The notes under the pieces are model-generated. The model saw only the letters and a list, made by a program, of their open reading frames with translations, searched no databases and had not been told where the DNA came from. Shown here one piece after another: positions 49,961 to 62,329 of a stretch of 64,000 nucleotides of DNA. The stretch covers positions 436,501 to 500,500 of the forward strand of contig OY365817.1 in NCBI GenBank assembly GCA_959347315.1. The letters are read 5' to 3'. The position numbers were made by a program, and so were the translations under genes. The stretch comes from Bimastos eiseni. Lineage: Eukaryota; Annelida; Clitellata; Crassiclitellata; Lumbricidae. Within the stretch, counting starts at the first letter, position 1; every line of letters starts with the position of its first letter.

Positions 49961-50948
49961 CTCCTCGCCTTGTAATCATTGCCACCATCAGGATGAGTAA
50001 AAGTCGCCATCAATATCTCGCTGGATAAACCAAATTAGCTCTCAATTAGGTTGTCACGAGCGCCGCGAGAATTCGCGTCATCTGGCGAAGGAACATTCAC
50101 CACTTGGTTGCAGTCGACGGCGGCGAATGAAGGCAAGGGAACCAGCGTAGGACGTAACACCTATACTGCCATCTGTCGGTCCAAATGGACAGTGAGACAG
50201 CGGGGCAGTGATGTCCGAGAGACTATGACTATATATGTAAGGGCTGGTGAAGAATGAAAGGGGAAACTCCGTAACAGTTTGGACTTTCACAGTGCCAGTC
50301 CCAAGCCTGGTGAAAGGAGGAGGGCGATGCTAGTGATGTATGTTATCACGCGGTGTTGTTACACTGCGTCTAACGCATGAAAGGGGACAGAGCGGAAAGT
50401 ATAATTGGGGGACATGTAAAGGAAGACAGCGACAGAGCGAAGAGAGAAACGAAGGTGTAAGAATTGAATTGGAACATTCGAAGCGCATGGAAGTGAGGTT
50501 ATGATGAGAAAGCGATTCAATTAACATTGACGATAACGACGTGGACCGTGATGATTCTAATTTAAGACAATGATGATGACGACGACGGAGCCATCAGCAA
50601 CGACTGATGGTAGTGAGGAAGATGATTAGAAGGAGGGGAGGTGGATAATGGCGCTGAGGACGACGACGACTACAGCGATGAAGATGAAACGGAGGCTAAT
50701 AAATTAGAGTCACCAATTAAGTGAAGTAAACAGAGAGCCGTGACGTTTGGGCCAAATGCTTCAACTCAGTCCGATTGGTATCCGGAATAGGAATCACGGA
50801 TTGAAAGCACTAGGCTGATAGGAGACATGGAAAAGAGTCATGGAAAAGAGACATGGAAAAGAGTCATGGAAAAGAGACGTGGAAAAGAGGTGTGGATGGA
50901 AGGTTTGATGAGGATCATGCTTAGGAATCGATTCGTTTCAAGCAATGA

Positions 50949-51068
50949 GTATCTATCTATCTATCTGTCTGTCTGTCTATCCATCCATCCATCCGTCATC
51001 CATCAGTCCGTACGTCCGTCCATCCATACATTCATCCATCAATACATCCATCCATACATCTATCTATC
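50949..51068. repeat. Tetranucleotide repeat (ATCT/CATC)
   Basis: Impure CTAT, CTGT and CATC tetramers run continuously. Confidence 0.9.
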
Positions 51069-52503
51069 TGTGCATTTAATGTAGCGCGTCTTCAAGACTA
51101 TACTACTCAGAGGAGCTCCCTGGCCAATCAAGGCCCGGGCAAAAAGGATAGACTTAGGGTGTCGATGACAAGCATCAGAGAAGGGTTCCAACTTTTTATT
51201 AGGTCTGAAGTAAATATCTTCTCTATAATCACGTGTAGGAATTTTTATTCTAGACAATGACTAGGAAATCTAAAACGACCTCTAGTTCAAAAAATTTCGT
51301 GACAGAGCATTCATTCTTTTTTCACTTTCAGACATGGGAAAAGTCATGGACTGCGGAAAATTAAAGTAATCGTACGTATAATTATACCAGACTGTGGAAC
51401 GCAGCATCTTATTAGTTAGACACTTGCTTTGCTTCGTGTAGAGTACGTGTTCACAGTTCACACCTCTATTGAGGCAGTTATGGCCTATGTACGTACCAAT
51501 CAATATTGATGCTGAGTCATTAGATGGAGGCGCTTCATAAATGGGAATTGGCATGGACCGTATATAAATATTAGCTAAATCTTCATATGGTGAACTTGAT
51601 TCTTCGTTAATGTCGAGGTCCTTTAATATAAGGAGCGTCAATCTCACGAGAATAAAGAAGGGTTTAATAGGGCGAACGAGAGGATGAGCCCCACCCTTAA
51701 AATTACGACCCCTATCGTCGACGGATTCCTAATCCCTTTCAAGTCCATTAAGATCGGATGGGTCTCCCGTCGAGCATTGCTCAACCCTTCTCATTACAAG
51801 CCCGCTTGCCAATCAGACAGGGCGAAACCCTAGACCCTTGATGTCGCCCGCATTTCAAAGGAATCATCCCTCGTCAGCGTGCGATACTCTCAACCCCATT
51901 CGCAGGCAAGTGCCCGTATAAAATACCCGCTTAAGCGCCCCGCCGGTCGTAAACCACCGTGTGGATTGTTTTTAAGAGGGAACTTTTATTTTGACGCGAT
52001 GTGCATTGGAAGCGATGTTACTCATCTGAAGGCAGACGTTCATGGGAAAGCGACGTATCTCTATCGTTTGGACTGAATTCAATAAAAATCTCTACTCTGA
52101 TGTCTCAAACTTCTAAGCTTGTACGAAATCCTTTGCAGATTCGTAGGAAATTTAACCAGTGCACTTATCAGATAAACTCCGTCTGAACAGCAGGTCCCTT
52201 TTGTCTAATTGCATAAATGCATACGTTGTGTGTTCAACAGTGAGAAGATGGAAATGATGAAGGAATGGCTAGACAGCTGTTTGATCGGCGCTGCCAAAGT
52301 TGGTGCGGCAGAGCTAGATACACTAGTGTAGCCAGCCACCACTACGACATACAACCAGAGCTTTAATCAAGCAGGAAAAGACGCTATATTAACTTTGTAC
52401 ACACGTGTGCTATAGCTGACCTAAGAATTGTTGAAGGTGTTGGTGTCTTTAGTTTGTTATGTGAGAGGTCAGTGGATTTTAATCTGCCCACTGTAGGTCT
52501 TAA

Positions 52504-52643
52504 CTATTATTACCGAAATTTGATTATTATTACCGAAATTTGATTATTATTACCGAAATTTGATTATTATTACCGAAATTTGATTATTATTACCGAAATT
52601 TGATTATTATTACCGAAATTTGATTATTATTACCGAAATTTGA
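52504..52643 (-). repeat. 20-bp tandem array, seven copies, forming a SINE tail
   Basis: The unit TGATTATTATTACCGAAATT occurs seven times with almost no variation. It directly continues the 3' end of the minus-strand SINE at 52644-52853, whose own last bases supply the AAATTTCGG part of the unit. Confidence 0.9.
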
Positions 52644-52853
52644 TACCACCCTTCTTCCAACATCGTTTGCTCAGAAGTGCATACACACGCCTCGACGGCG
52701 CAATTGCAGAAGTGCTGTAGAGCAATGGTGCGCAAATGAGTTGCTCAAGGTCCAAACACAGTGACGCCCCGGATGAGGCTCGAACCCGCTCGCTCAGCAC
52801 ACACTGAACGTTATGGGCTGACCGCTCTAACCGATCAGCCACTGTGCCACACA
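52644..52853 (-). mobile_element. tRNA-derived SINE
   Basis: Read on the minus strand, a tRNA-like head shows an A box (TGGCTGATCGGTTAGAGCGG) and a B box (GGGTTCGAGCC). An unrelated body follows, ending CTGAGCAAACGATGTTGGAAG. It is a close relative of the copy at 53396-53605 in opposite orientation. The parent tRNA is not certain. Confidence 0.85.
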
Positions 52854-53116
52854 AACGACTTAAACGACTATGTTAAAACATCCTTTGACCAATGTTTCCA
52901 TTTTTTTAAAAGTGAGTTGCCACTCGCAATTCCAACAACGTTAGATAAGAGAACATTATGGGATGATGTATTTTCATTTATTTAATTCAAAGTGACCGTT
53001 AATAACAGATGATCGCAAGTTTAGCAGAAGTCGAATAAATAGCATTACTACTGCTAATTTCTCCAGCGCCACCTAGTGACTGGAAGATGAGATAGCAAAC
53101 ATTTAATGAGGTTCAG

Positions 53117-53215
53117 TATGTAAGACCAGGTAGGGTCAAGTAAGACCAGGTAGGGTCAAGTAAGACCAGGTAAGATAATAAGATCCGGTAAGATAGTAAG
53201 ATTAGGTAAGATAGG
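53117..53215. repeat. ~20-bp tandem repeat GTAAGACCAGGTAGGGTCAA
   Basis: Two near-perfect units are followed by several shortened ones (aagatccggtaagat, aagattaggtaagat). No coding potential. Confidence 0.75.
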
Positions 53216-53395
53216 ATCAAGTGAGTTAGGGCAGAGTGAGGAAAGGGAATCATCGATTGATCCATTGTGCATTACTATCAATAGTGAAGGATGAGTTCAA
53301 AGTTCAAACTATCTAATGAAGGTCAACTGATGACAGGTCAAGTAATCAGTCATCTATACGAACGACCTTTTTCACTATCAGTGGCACTCTGGGAT

Positions 53396-53605
53396 TGTGG
53401 CATGGCGGCTGATTGGTTAGAGCGGTCGACCCATAACGCTCAGTGTGCGCTGAGCGAGCGAGTTCGACTCCCGTTTGAGGCGTCACTGTGTAAGGACCTT
53501 GAGCAAGTCCTTCGCGCACAATTGCTCCTCATCACAACTGAAGTTGCGCCGTTGAGGTGTGTGTGTGTACTTCTGAACTAAACTGTACGAAGGCGATATC
53601 AAATA
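53396..53605 (+). mobile_element. tRNA-derived SINE, second copy
   Basis: It has the same head (GGCTGATTGGTTAGAGCGG, then GAGTTCGACTCCCG) and body (GGCGTCACTGTG, TTGCGCCGTTGAGG) as 52644-52853, in opposite orientation and about 540 bp away. It lacks the 20-bp tail array. Confidence 0.85.
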
Positions 53606-53764
53606 ATAGTTGCATTGTATTGTTTTGTATTGTATAGAGGGGGTCTATCTAGGGATGAGCAACGAGAGCCTTTATAACAGCGATACGATAAATAGAGAAA
53701 CTTCCAATACGGTTGCATAATGATTGGTCTATAGGAACAATGGCGGAGAATAGTTAGAAGAAAT

Positions 53765-53985
53765 AGAAGTATTAAGTGGAGGAGAGTACGAAGCAGAAGG
53801 AGAATAAGAGGAGATTGAGAAGGAGGAGGAGGAAGAAGAACATTAATAGGAGAAAGAAAAAGGCACACAGAAGATGAAAGTAAGAAGAAATAGGAAGAAA
53901 ATAAGAAGAAAGGTGTAAAAAAGAAGAGGAAGAAGAAGAAGAGGCAGGAGGAGGAGGGGAAGGAGGAGTAGAAGAAAACGAAGAA
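53765..53985. repeat. Purine-rich GAA/GGA tract
   Basis: This is an impure triplet tract. The hydrophobic minus-strand frames across it are artefacts. Confidence 0.85.
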
Positions 53986-54289
53986 AATTTTGGACCATCA
54001 GAATCCGACTGCACTTCGTTAGCGATGAACGTTCTACCGACAGGTGTGTCTCTGATCCTAATCAGACATTACGTTTGAAGCTCATAGGCCTACGTAAATT
54101 ATATAGATGTGAATACTCATTTGATCGTTGTTTCCCAAGGGAATTGCATTTCATAACTTATGTGAGGCGTTTCATCTGACAATTCAGAGGCTCCATAGAG
54201 AGAGATTCTGTCTCTTTGCGTGACTCCCATTCGACTCAAGGACGTCTGACTCTTCCAATTTTATAATTTGTCCGGATTAAACGGAACCA

Positions 54290-54530
54290 GGCGCCGCAAC
54301 GTCCTATTCCCACAGCCCTTACCTCGCTGCAGGAAGAAGGACCACCGCCTCTGACAAGCTACTTCTGGCCATCAACAATAGGACAGGAATCTTAGCCGAG
54401 GTTTTCAGGCAAGTACTTCTCTACGATAACAATTGGCAAATGCACAGACATCTTAGTCCAAGAACTTCCCAAAGCCGTAGAAATCATGGCTATCCAGTAG
54501 TGTTAAAACGACGCGACCGATTAAAATAAA
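54290..54530 (+). other. Unassigned open frame
   Basis: About 78 codons are open up to TAA near 54530, with unbiased composition (contains LLLAINNRTGILAEVFRQ). There is no recognisable family, no ATG near the start and no clear acceptor. Possibly an old retroelement scrap or chance. Confidence 0.2.
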
Positions 54531-54577
54531 CGTCTACTGTGTACTGCTTGGATAAATTCATTAGTAGATTCCCCACA

Positions 54578-55363
54578 AGAATAGCCTATGCAAGCCTTAT
54601 CATTAGTAGAAAATCTATCATATGCGAGAATAGCCTATGCAAGCCTTATCATTAGTAGAAAATCTATAATATGCGAGAATAGCCTATGCAAGCCTTATCA
54701 TTAGTAGAAAATCTATAATATGCGAGAATAGCCTATGCAAGCCTTATCATTAGTAGAAAATCTATAATATGCGAGAATAGCCTATGCAAGCCTTATCATT
54801 AGTAGAAAATCTATAATATGCGAGAATAGCCTATGCAAGCCTTATCATTAGTAGAAAATCTATAATATGCGAGAATAACCTATGCAAGCCTTATCATTAG
54901 TAGAAAATCTATAATATGCGAGAATAGCCTATGCAAGCCTTATCATTAGTAGAAAATCTATAATATGCGAGAATAGCCTATGCAAGCCTTATCATTAGTA
55001 GAAAATCTATAATATGCGAGAATAGCCTATGCAAGCCTTATCATTAGTAGAAAATCTATCATATGCGAGAATAGCCTATGCAAGCCTTATCATTAGTAGA
55101 AAATCTATAATATGCGAGAATAGCCTATGCAAGCCTTATCATTAGTAGAAAATCTATAATATGCGAGAATAGCCTATGCAAGCCTTATCATTAGTAGAAA
55201 ATCTATAATATGCGAGAATAGCCTATGCAAGCCTTATCATTAGTAGAAAATCTATCATATGCGAGAATAGCCTATGCAAGCCTTATCATTAATAGAAAAT
55301 CTATAATATGCGAGAATAGCATATGCAAGCCTTATCATTAGTAGAAAATCTATCATATGCGAG
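54578..55363. repeat. 49-bp minisatellite, 16 copies
   Basis: The unit is AGAATAGCCTATGCAAGCCT, continuing through TATCATTAGTAGAAAATCTA to TAATATGCG. Copies are nearly identical, with two main variants (ataatatgcg and atcatatgcg). The length of 786 bases equals 16.0 units. A partial unit (attcattagtagatt) precedes it. Confidence 0.95.
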
Positions 55364-56106
55364 CGTGGAGCCAACAGATCTTCGCATGTGCTGAGAGCGT
55401 AGAATAGCACGAAACGGAATCACAGGACACTTATATGTATACTGGAATTCTTAACACAGTAGTTTTAGTGAGATGTGCAATGCCCTGCGGTAGAATAATC
55501 CATATCGTGCTAGCTAATACGAGGCATCAAAGTGTCTGCCATGGTTTCGCAATCGATTCAGCAAGATACATTCACAAATTGCCATGACAAATTTCTATAA
55601 ATAACTATCAATGCAAGTTTATGGAAAACGGGTATCCTAATCGTCGAAAAAACTACTTATGATGCAAAACGCCACAAAACAGTCGATCCACAGACTTGCT
55701 TACTTACTAACCATCAGTGTTTTTTTTCTGGCGGGACGGCGTTTCGGCACCTTTTTTCCAATTACTAAATAATAAAAATGATAATTATGCAAAAACTCTG
55801 GAATTTGATACATAACTTTACAATCTCAATTTTTTACCTTCTAAAATGAATAAGTAAAATTGAGATAAATGTGGCCTATCAAATTAATTTCATTTGGTAG
55901 CTAATTTTAGCGTCATTCCTTTCGACAATACGGATGCGTTCCGGCAACTTATTCTCTGGAAAAAATGCACTGCTTACCATCGAGTATTTATATCTAAAAA
56001 TCATTAGCACGTGACGCCGAATAATTACGTTGATCAAAGTAATCCGGATTAGATTTTTACAAATCCCATAACATGCGTTGGAATTAACAAGCAGGCGTCA
56101 GCTTTG

Positions 56107-56262
56107 TCCAACCGTCCATCCATCCATTCACACATCGATTTTTTCGACCATCCATCAATCAATCCATCTGTCCATCTGTCCATTAATAAATCTGTCCATC
56201 CGTCCATCCATCAATTCATTCATCCATCCATGCATTCATCCATCAATCAATCCATTCATCCT
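56107..56262. repeat. Impure (CATC)n tract
   Basis: CATC and CATT tetramers run continuously. The open frames across it are artefacts of period four repeating in all frames. Confidence 0.85.
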
Positions 56263-56478
56263 CTCACTTGTGAGTCCAATTGTACTCACATACAGTGTAT
56301 CAGTACGACTGTTCTTACATATGAATTTATTTGTAATTTAAAAGCTTCTCTCCCTCTGCATGGGGTCTAAATTATTACATGGCAAAAACCATTGTCGCAA
56401 TAAAACTTAGCCGCAATCATTTATGCATACATGCTATAATTGTAAATTTAATTAAGATTATTCATTGGCCAATGGTAC

Positions 56479-56513
56479 ATATCACCCTTCTTCCAACATT
56501 TCTTGCTCAGTAT
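56479..56513 (-). mobile_element. 3' fragment of the same SINE
   Basis: The minus-strand sequence ACTGAGCAAGAAATGTTGGA with AGAAGGGTGATA equals the last part of the SINE at 52644-52853. Only this end remains. An ATT repeat lies next to it at 56514-56562. Confidence 0.6.
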
Positions 56514-56528
56514 TATTATTATTAGTAA

Positions 56529-56563
<35 letters not shown>

Positions 56564-56740
56564 TAATGGTACATGTATGCAGATGAGCTCTTAGTCTTTT
56601 GTACGAATGAATGAACGACTGAGCGAGGGAGCAAAACGAATGAATGAATAGAATTATCGAAGGAATTGCATTAATTCTCTGGTCTTATTATTATTGTTAT
56701 TAATAATAATAATAATAATTATTATTATTATTATTATATT
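56514..56740. repeat. Two (ATT)n microsatellites
   Basis: ATT runs at about 56514-56562 and 56693-56741, the second with a mirrored ATA/ATT structure. Confidence 0.85.
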
Positions 56741-56762
56741 ATGCTGTTATCGCCCATGTGGG

Positions 56763-58270
56763 CGAGCTAAGTGAGTGGTGGCAATGTCCTGAAGAGGCAG
56801 GCGGCGTTCCCACGCTGAAGAACAACCGAGATACGTTGGAACAGAAATGACGTCTCCATTGGATCGTGGGTTGCAGCACTCGTTCGACTACCCACATTAT
56901 TAATATTATTATTAATCACAAACTATATTCAACTGAAGATTTTGCAAGAAGCCGTAGTGAAAAGTGAGCAGAATAGCAATGTAAGGACCACAGACCTCGT
57001 ATGTCAGCGTAGATCAGGATATGCTGCTCTCACTTATCAATACAACAGTTGTTCTACTCTTTTTTATTATATACAACAGTTGGTCTGCCATAAACAGCAG
57101 GCCTACTCTCAAGTTGAAACTCTTACAGCATTAGGAATCAATTAAAGATTGACCATTAACCATTTCTGGTAATTTACAATGCTCCTTGGACATATTTAAT
57201 GCATTATTTAAGACATTACATTATTATAGCAAGCAATGCAACCAATGACAAAGCAAAAAGCAGCCCTTTTATAGAAATCATTAGCAGTTCAGATCAACAG
57301 GCACAATAAAGTTGTTAAAAGTTAAACAATAGCATCTTGTTAATTCGCAAATGTCAAGGCAAGGCAATCATCCTTGTTGCAATTATCGATTAAGTATATG
57401 ATCAAAGAATAGCGAAATTTGATTAAAGGCGTATACTTGTATCCAAGACAGAAGTTCAAAATTTAAGCTGCCCATTTAATTAATTAAACTTTTAGCACAC
57501 TTTCTCATTTCTGAAAACACAAAATTTTCCGATAGACTAAGTTCCAGCAACGGGAGACAAGGAAATCGCAAGCTATACAAACGTTCATGCTTACTGTTGT
57601 TAAATCAAACAGTTTACAAGTTGCTCGTTAATCGAAGTTATGTTTGGCCGTGATATTACTTTTGGCGTCATAATGTCTAGCCCTTTCCCACCGTGAATTA
57701 TGAGAAAAATTTTCATAAATTATGCGAAAAATCGCATAATCGAATGATCGCAAAAAACACGGGTCCTAGTCATCAAAAATTACGTCGTCTGGTCGTTAAG
57801 CTATAGACCCAATAGGTTAATAATAGCCTGAACAAGCCAATTATAGCTGACACTGACCGAAATGTCCGAACTTTACGCATTAATTATCAAAATTAGGAAT
57901 TGATGCTAACACCGCCAATTTATGCAAAAAAAAGAGAAATAGCATAACCCACGGGACCAAAATATTGTCGTTAATTCTTTTCCAACATGAGCACATGAAA
58001 TATTGCAGATTAAATACAATTGATTGCGCTCCATTTTGAGTTGAAATCAATCGGCTATGATACTCATTATGATATAGCTGACAAAATCAAGAAATCAGTT
58101 AATAATAATCTGATCAATAACTTGTAATATGTCGACTTTTTCAAACGCAGAACAGTCTTAGCATCGCACCAGCATGTTTGCTCGTGATTTGAGTAAAAGG
58201 TCGTGAACGCCATTAGGAGAGATCAAAGTAGACCTATAGAACTGCGATTGTCCGAAAAACCTGTCAGATA
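56763..58270. other. Intergenic, no gene recognised
   Basis: AT-rich DNA in which neither strand shows an exon-like segment. The frame at 56942-57145 has no recognisable family. Confidence 0.4.
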
Positions 58271-58278
58271 TGTGATCA

Positions 58279-58634
58279 ACCAACATACATGCATACATAC
58301 ATACATACATACATACATACATACATACATACATACATACATTCATACATACATACATACATACAAACATACATACATACATACATACATGCATATATAC
58401 ATACATACATACATACATGCATATATACATACATACATACATACATACATACATACATACATACATACATACATACATGCATATATACATACATACATAC
58501 ATACATACCATACATACATATATACATAAATACATACATACATGCATATATACATACATACATACATACATGCATATATACATACATACATACATACATA
58601 CATACATACATGCATGCATGCATATATACATACA

Positions 58635-58668
<34 letters not shown>

Positions 58669-58682
58669 CATACATGTATACA
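58279..58682. repeat. (CATA)n microsatellite, about 400 bp
   Basis: Long runs of CATA are interrupted by regular CATGCATATA variants, giving an irregular higher-order period. Every reading frame is open across it, so the long frames are artefacts. Confidence 0.97.
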
Positions 58683-59189
58683 TAACTGCACACACGCATG
58701 TATGCATGCTTGCGTACTGTAGACAGACTTACAACATAAACACAATTATGCATAGATATATTCATTCACTCACACATACAACATACAAACCGACATACAT
58801 AAAAACATACCATTATACAGATTCTAAAGTATACGCGTCCTTTATTATATAATCCAATTAGCAGTTAATTTATATGGCGCTGTATAACTGAGGCTCTGAG
58901 GAAGCGAATCACGTCATTCAGAGCCAAATTAAGCATGACCTCAGCAGCAGTTCTTCCATACTTTGGTCACTTGACCTTTTGACCCAATCCCTGTTCAAAG
59001 CTTAGCCAGAATTACATTCCACAGAGGACCCACTAATCACACGAAATGGCCTGAGTCGCCATTAAACAGCTACATGCCTCTATACATGACTCAGTATCCT
59101 GCTACACATCATTGGTATATATTTGCTCATATGCTAGTACATGTATTGCCTTATATCGCGTGGCCTCAGGGTCTTGGTCCAGATGGTCG

Positions 59190-59520
59190 TCCTATGGTTT
59201 TAATTGTGTCTGGACTGATTCCGAATTCCCTGACGAGCCATCGTTGACAGTCTCCGAATCTCTGAACGGTTGTGAAGCATCATTTTGCGAATCAGTGTCT
59301 CGATTGGGCGCCCTACGACAATTGCATTTATCGCTATAACGGGGATGACCGAAATTACATTTGCCTCATCAGCCGAGACCATAATTGGGCCCCTCCTCCT
59401 CCTCCGCATCTTCTGCTCCTGTTGAGATGCTGAGTCTCTCGTCTGTGGGGAATCGGTGACTTCCGATTGCAGCCAGTCATCCAGTTTGATGCGGACATCC
59501 ATCTAAACGATTCGACTTGC
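59190..59520 (-). pseudogene. Possible retroelement gag fragment
   Basis: On the minus strand one frame reads MDVRIKLDDWLQSEV through RRRRRGPIMVSADEA. A shifted frame then reads KCNFGHPRYSDKCNCRR followed by an acidic serine-rich tail that stops near 59192. The order (helical segment, basic stretch, Cys/His knuckle-like motif ending YSDKC) recalls BEL/Pao gag proteins, with one cysteine missing. It abuts the N gap, so the rest may be unsequenced. Tentative. Confidence 0.3.
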
Positions 59521-59561
59521 AACGAAAGGGTATACGGCTCAGGAAGGTCGACACAACAATT

Positions 59562-59761
59562 NNNNNNNNNNNNNNNNNNNNNNNNNNNNNNNNNNNNNNN
59601 NNNNNNNNNNNNNNNNNNNNNNNNNNNNNNNNNNNNNNNNNNNNNNNNNNNNNNNNNNNNNNNNNNNNNNNNNNNNNNNNNNNNNNNNNNNNNNNNNNNN
59701 NNNNNNNNNNNNNNNNNNNNNNNNNNNNNNNNNNNNNNNNNNNNNNNNNNNNNNNNNNNNN
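59562..59761. other. Assembly gap (200 N)
   Basis: Exactly 200 N, a conventional gap size. True length unknown. Frames drawn across it are meaningless. Confidence 1.
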
Positions 59762-61100
59762 GCCTTTAAACACTGGAAGGAATTTGTTCTTATACATGAC
59801 TGAGAGGGGGCCGCAAAGCCAACCAGAGGTCGTTACGTTCTATCTCCCTATATCGAGAAGCACAATGCAAAGCCCTGTACTGCATGCTGGCGTGCACAAT
59901 AGAGAGCTCAGCCATTATCGACTACATCGGAATAGATTCCATAATCCGTTATCTGTTCATCATTGCGCCAGCAATTCGTCCTCGTTGCCATGGTAGCAGC
60001 CGTATATCAGATTATGGAACTCCGTTATAATAGAATCAACGAAATTACGTCATTAAGACGATTATCGTCTCATATTGTCATTTATGATGTCGAATATAAA
60101 AGTCAAGGATTCCACATAAATCGGGTGTCATGCTTAATTACGGCCAAATGGGATCAGCTGTTCAACGGCGCAAATGAGGATTGGCCTCTTAGTAATCTCG
60201 CGTCGAAAAATCGAATCAGACGAAGATTTTAGCGAAATTCGATTATTTCGGATGAACGATATATGAGTCGAGAGAATAAAAGTTGTCGTTGAAGTAGGTC
60301 TAGATGATAATGCGTGAATATGACGTTGTAGCATGGTCGTTGACACTGTAATACGATCATCGGCAATCGCGTCTTCAGTCTTCGTTTAGTTCATTAGTTT
60401 CGCATTCGAATATCATTTATCTAGCGCGTTCAGGCGGCGTTCTTCTGAGGTGAGTCACAAGACTCAAGGAATTCAATAATAATACATTTGGCGTAAATCG
60501 AAAGAAATCGGGACTTTAAGAAGCGGAGCGCATGAGATATCTACGGCATTTATATCTCGTTACTGCTCAAAACACACGATTGGTTAGCTCTGGAAATTCT
60601 TTGGCTCGCAGTTTCGACCGTATTAATGTATGGAGACCATTACGATAGTGCCCCAAATAAATCTAATAGAGCTATATTTATTTGCGCAAGCAGAGATATA
60701 AGTTGATTGGTATATTGTTAGTTTTTGGGCTTCGATTCGCGGCCTAATAGATTAGGTGTATGAAACATATCACGCAAATGAACGCTTTGCATGAGGGAAA
60801 TCGAGGAATCGAGAGGCGGTCAGACCCGTCTCTCTCGACAGAGGATGCCAGCAAATCAGGTACTTGGGTTATCGCTCCTCTTGACCAGTATCTAAATACC
60901 TCTTCCACTCGTCCTCTCTTCCTCTGTGTCACTCTTGCCTTGTCTGCCTCCTTGCCCCTCTCTTTGTCTCGCTCTGTGTCTCCACCCTCCGTCTTGAGAT
61001 GGCTATTAAGCAGCGCGCTCTGAAGATAAGTTTAATGGAGGATCGCGAGCCGAAGAAACACTGCGAAACGAAGGATCGTCCTATATCCGTCGACAAGGTA
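59762..61100. other. Unassigned sequence right of the gap
   Basis: No gene was recognised. The 89-codon frame at 59963-60232 has no family resemblance. A short plus-strand stretch before a GTAACT at about 61099 (KKHCETKDRPISVDK) looks protein-like but is unsupported. Confidence 0.35.
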
Positions 61101-61447
61101 ACTATGATGAGAGACACAGACACAGACAGAGATAGAGACAGGGGCAGGGGCAGGGACAGGGACAGAGACATTTACACAGACCTAGACAGACACAAAGATT
61201 GAGATGGGCGAAGAGACAAGGGGAGAGACGAAGACTTAGACGGAGACAACAACAGGAAGAGAGACAGAGGCAGACACAAAGACTGCAGAGGCAGAGATAG
61301 AGAGACCGATAAGCAAACGCTTAAGTAAGGAGCAGGGAGAATTAGAGTGAGAGGCAGAGTGAGAGAGAGACAGAGAGAGACAGAGAGAGAGAGGGACAGA
61401 CAGAGACAGAAAGCGAGACAGAGAGAGACAAAGAGAGAGACGGAGAC

Positions 61448-61482
<35 letters not shown>

Positions 61483-61495
61483 GAGGGATGATGAG
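61100..61495. repeat. GACA/GAGA purine tract
   Basis: Impure GACAGA and GAGAGA hexamers. The arginine/glutamate-rich frames are artefacts. Confidence 0.85.
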
Positions 61496-61689
61496 AGAAA
61501 GAGCTCCTAGGTATTATCAGTTTTATTCAGCGATATCCTCAAGTGCTCTCTAATCGAACCTATAAATAGTCCAACACAAGGCAACAAGCGAGCTTCCATA
61601 CAGACATGCACTGGATACATACCAACATACATACTAACAAACATACCGTGCACAACATAAAATTATTTGTTAGGTATCTACCTAACATA

Positions 61690-62199
61690 TTATATCTCGG
61701 AAGACTGATTTATGACTGCGTTTTTAACATTTCGTTGCTGGCTTATAAATAAATCTTCAATTTCCGGTATACTCCAATAGTAATTCACAGAGAGCCTGTG
61801 GTGAGTGAGCGCATTGTATCGGATTGACCAGAGAGACCCAGAAGCAGATGGTCTCGATGTGTGAAAACTGACCAAACAGTTGCGCATATTAAGAGTTTGA
61901 GATTTCTTACAGGATGCACAGGGACACAGGAAGTCAGTATATACTACAGACATTTTCCCGAGTGAAGGCTGAGATATGGAAAACCTCGGGAGAGCACCAA
62001 TCAGGTGGGCAGCAGAAGCAGCGTTAAGTATTGACTGAAGCTTGGAAAGAGAGGCCAGCATATAGATGGAGTTGCTTAAGTCAACCTTTGTACAAATCAT
62101 GGACGAGATTGGTGATCGTATGAGGAGAGAGCGAGAGGCGGATGGTGTGTTTGCGATAGAGGTAGGGTCTATACTCAATATACGATTGGTCCAAAACAA
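61690..62199 (-). mobile_element. LINE fragment (CR1/L2-like, after the RT core)
   Basis: The minus-strand frame includes LSKLQSILNAASAAHLIGAL and SISQPSL, corresponding to the L-Q-LQNAAARLV block that follows the RT domain in CR1/L2-type LINEs. The remaining residues are diverged. No RT core is present. Confidence 0.55.
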
Positions 62200-62329
62200 G
62201 ACAACGGGATCGAATGTGACTCTCAGATTGGAACCTGTGTGTGCCTCTCTTCTTCATCTACTTTCTCCTCTTCGTTCTACAATTGTCCGCCTATTTCCTC
62301 TTCATGACTTCCTCCTCCATTTTCTCTTC

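Larger units (their letters stand above)
48434..52500. other. Upstream ARID3 intron or flank, microsatellite-rich
   Basis: Sought but not found here: the missing 5' ARID exon. The region holds purine/pyrimidine triplet tracts (49340-49462, 49590-49640, 49745-49960), a 12-bp repeat of GACATGGAAAAG type (50825-50890), an ATCT/CATC tract (50949-51068) and a LINE-tail scrap (51079-51130, minus). A 121-codon minus-strand frame at 51282-51647 is unassigned and may be chance. Confidence 0.45.

Noticed and set aside
49254..50013. Poly-leucine, poly-glutamate and poly-aspartate frames
   Set aside because: Artefacts of impure triplet repeats.
52895..52985. Plus-strand peptide TLWDDVFSF, reminiscent of the missing ARID segment
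   Set aside because: Wrong strand for ARID3. It matches only a few residues and lacks the QKRG continuation.
58158..58852. Long overlapping open frames on both strands (up to 195 codons)
   Set aside because: They are translations of a CATA repeat, which is open in every frame. There is no real protein signal.
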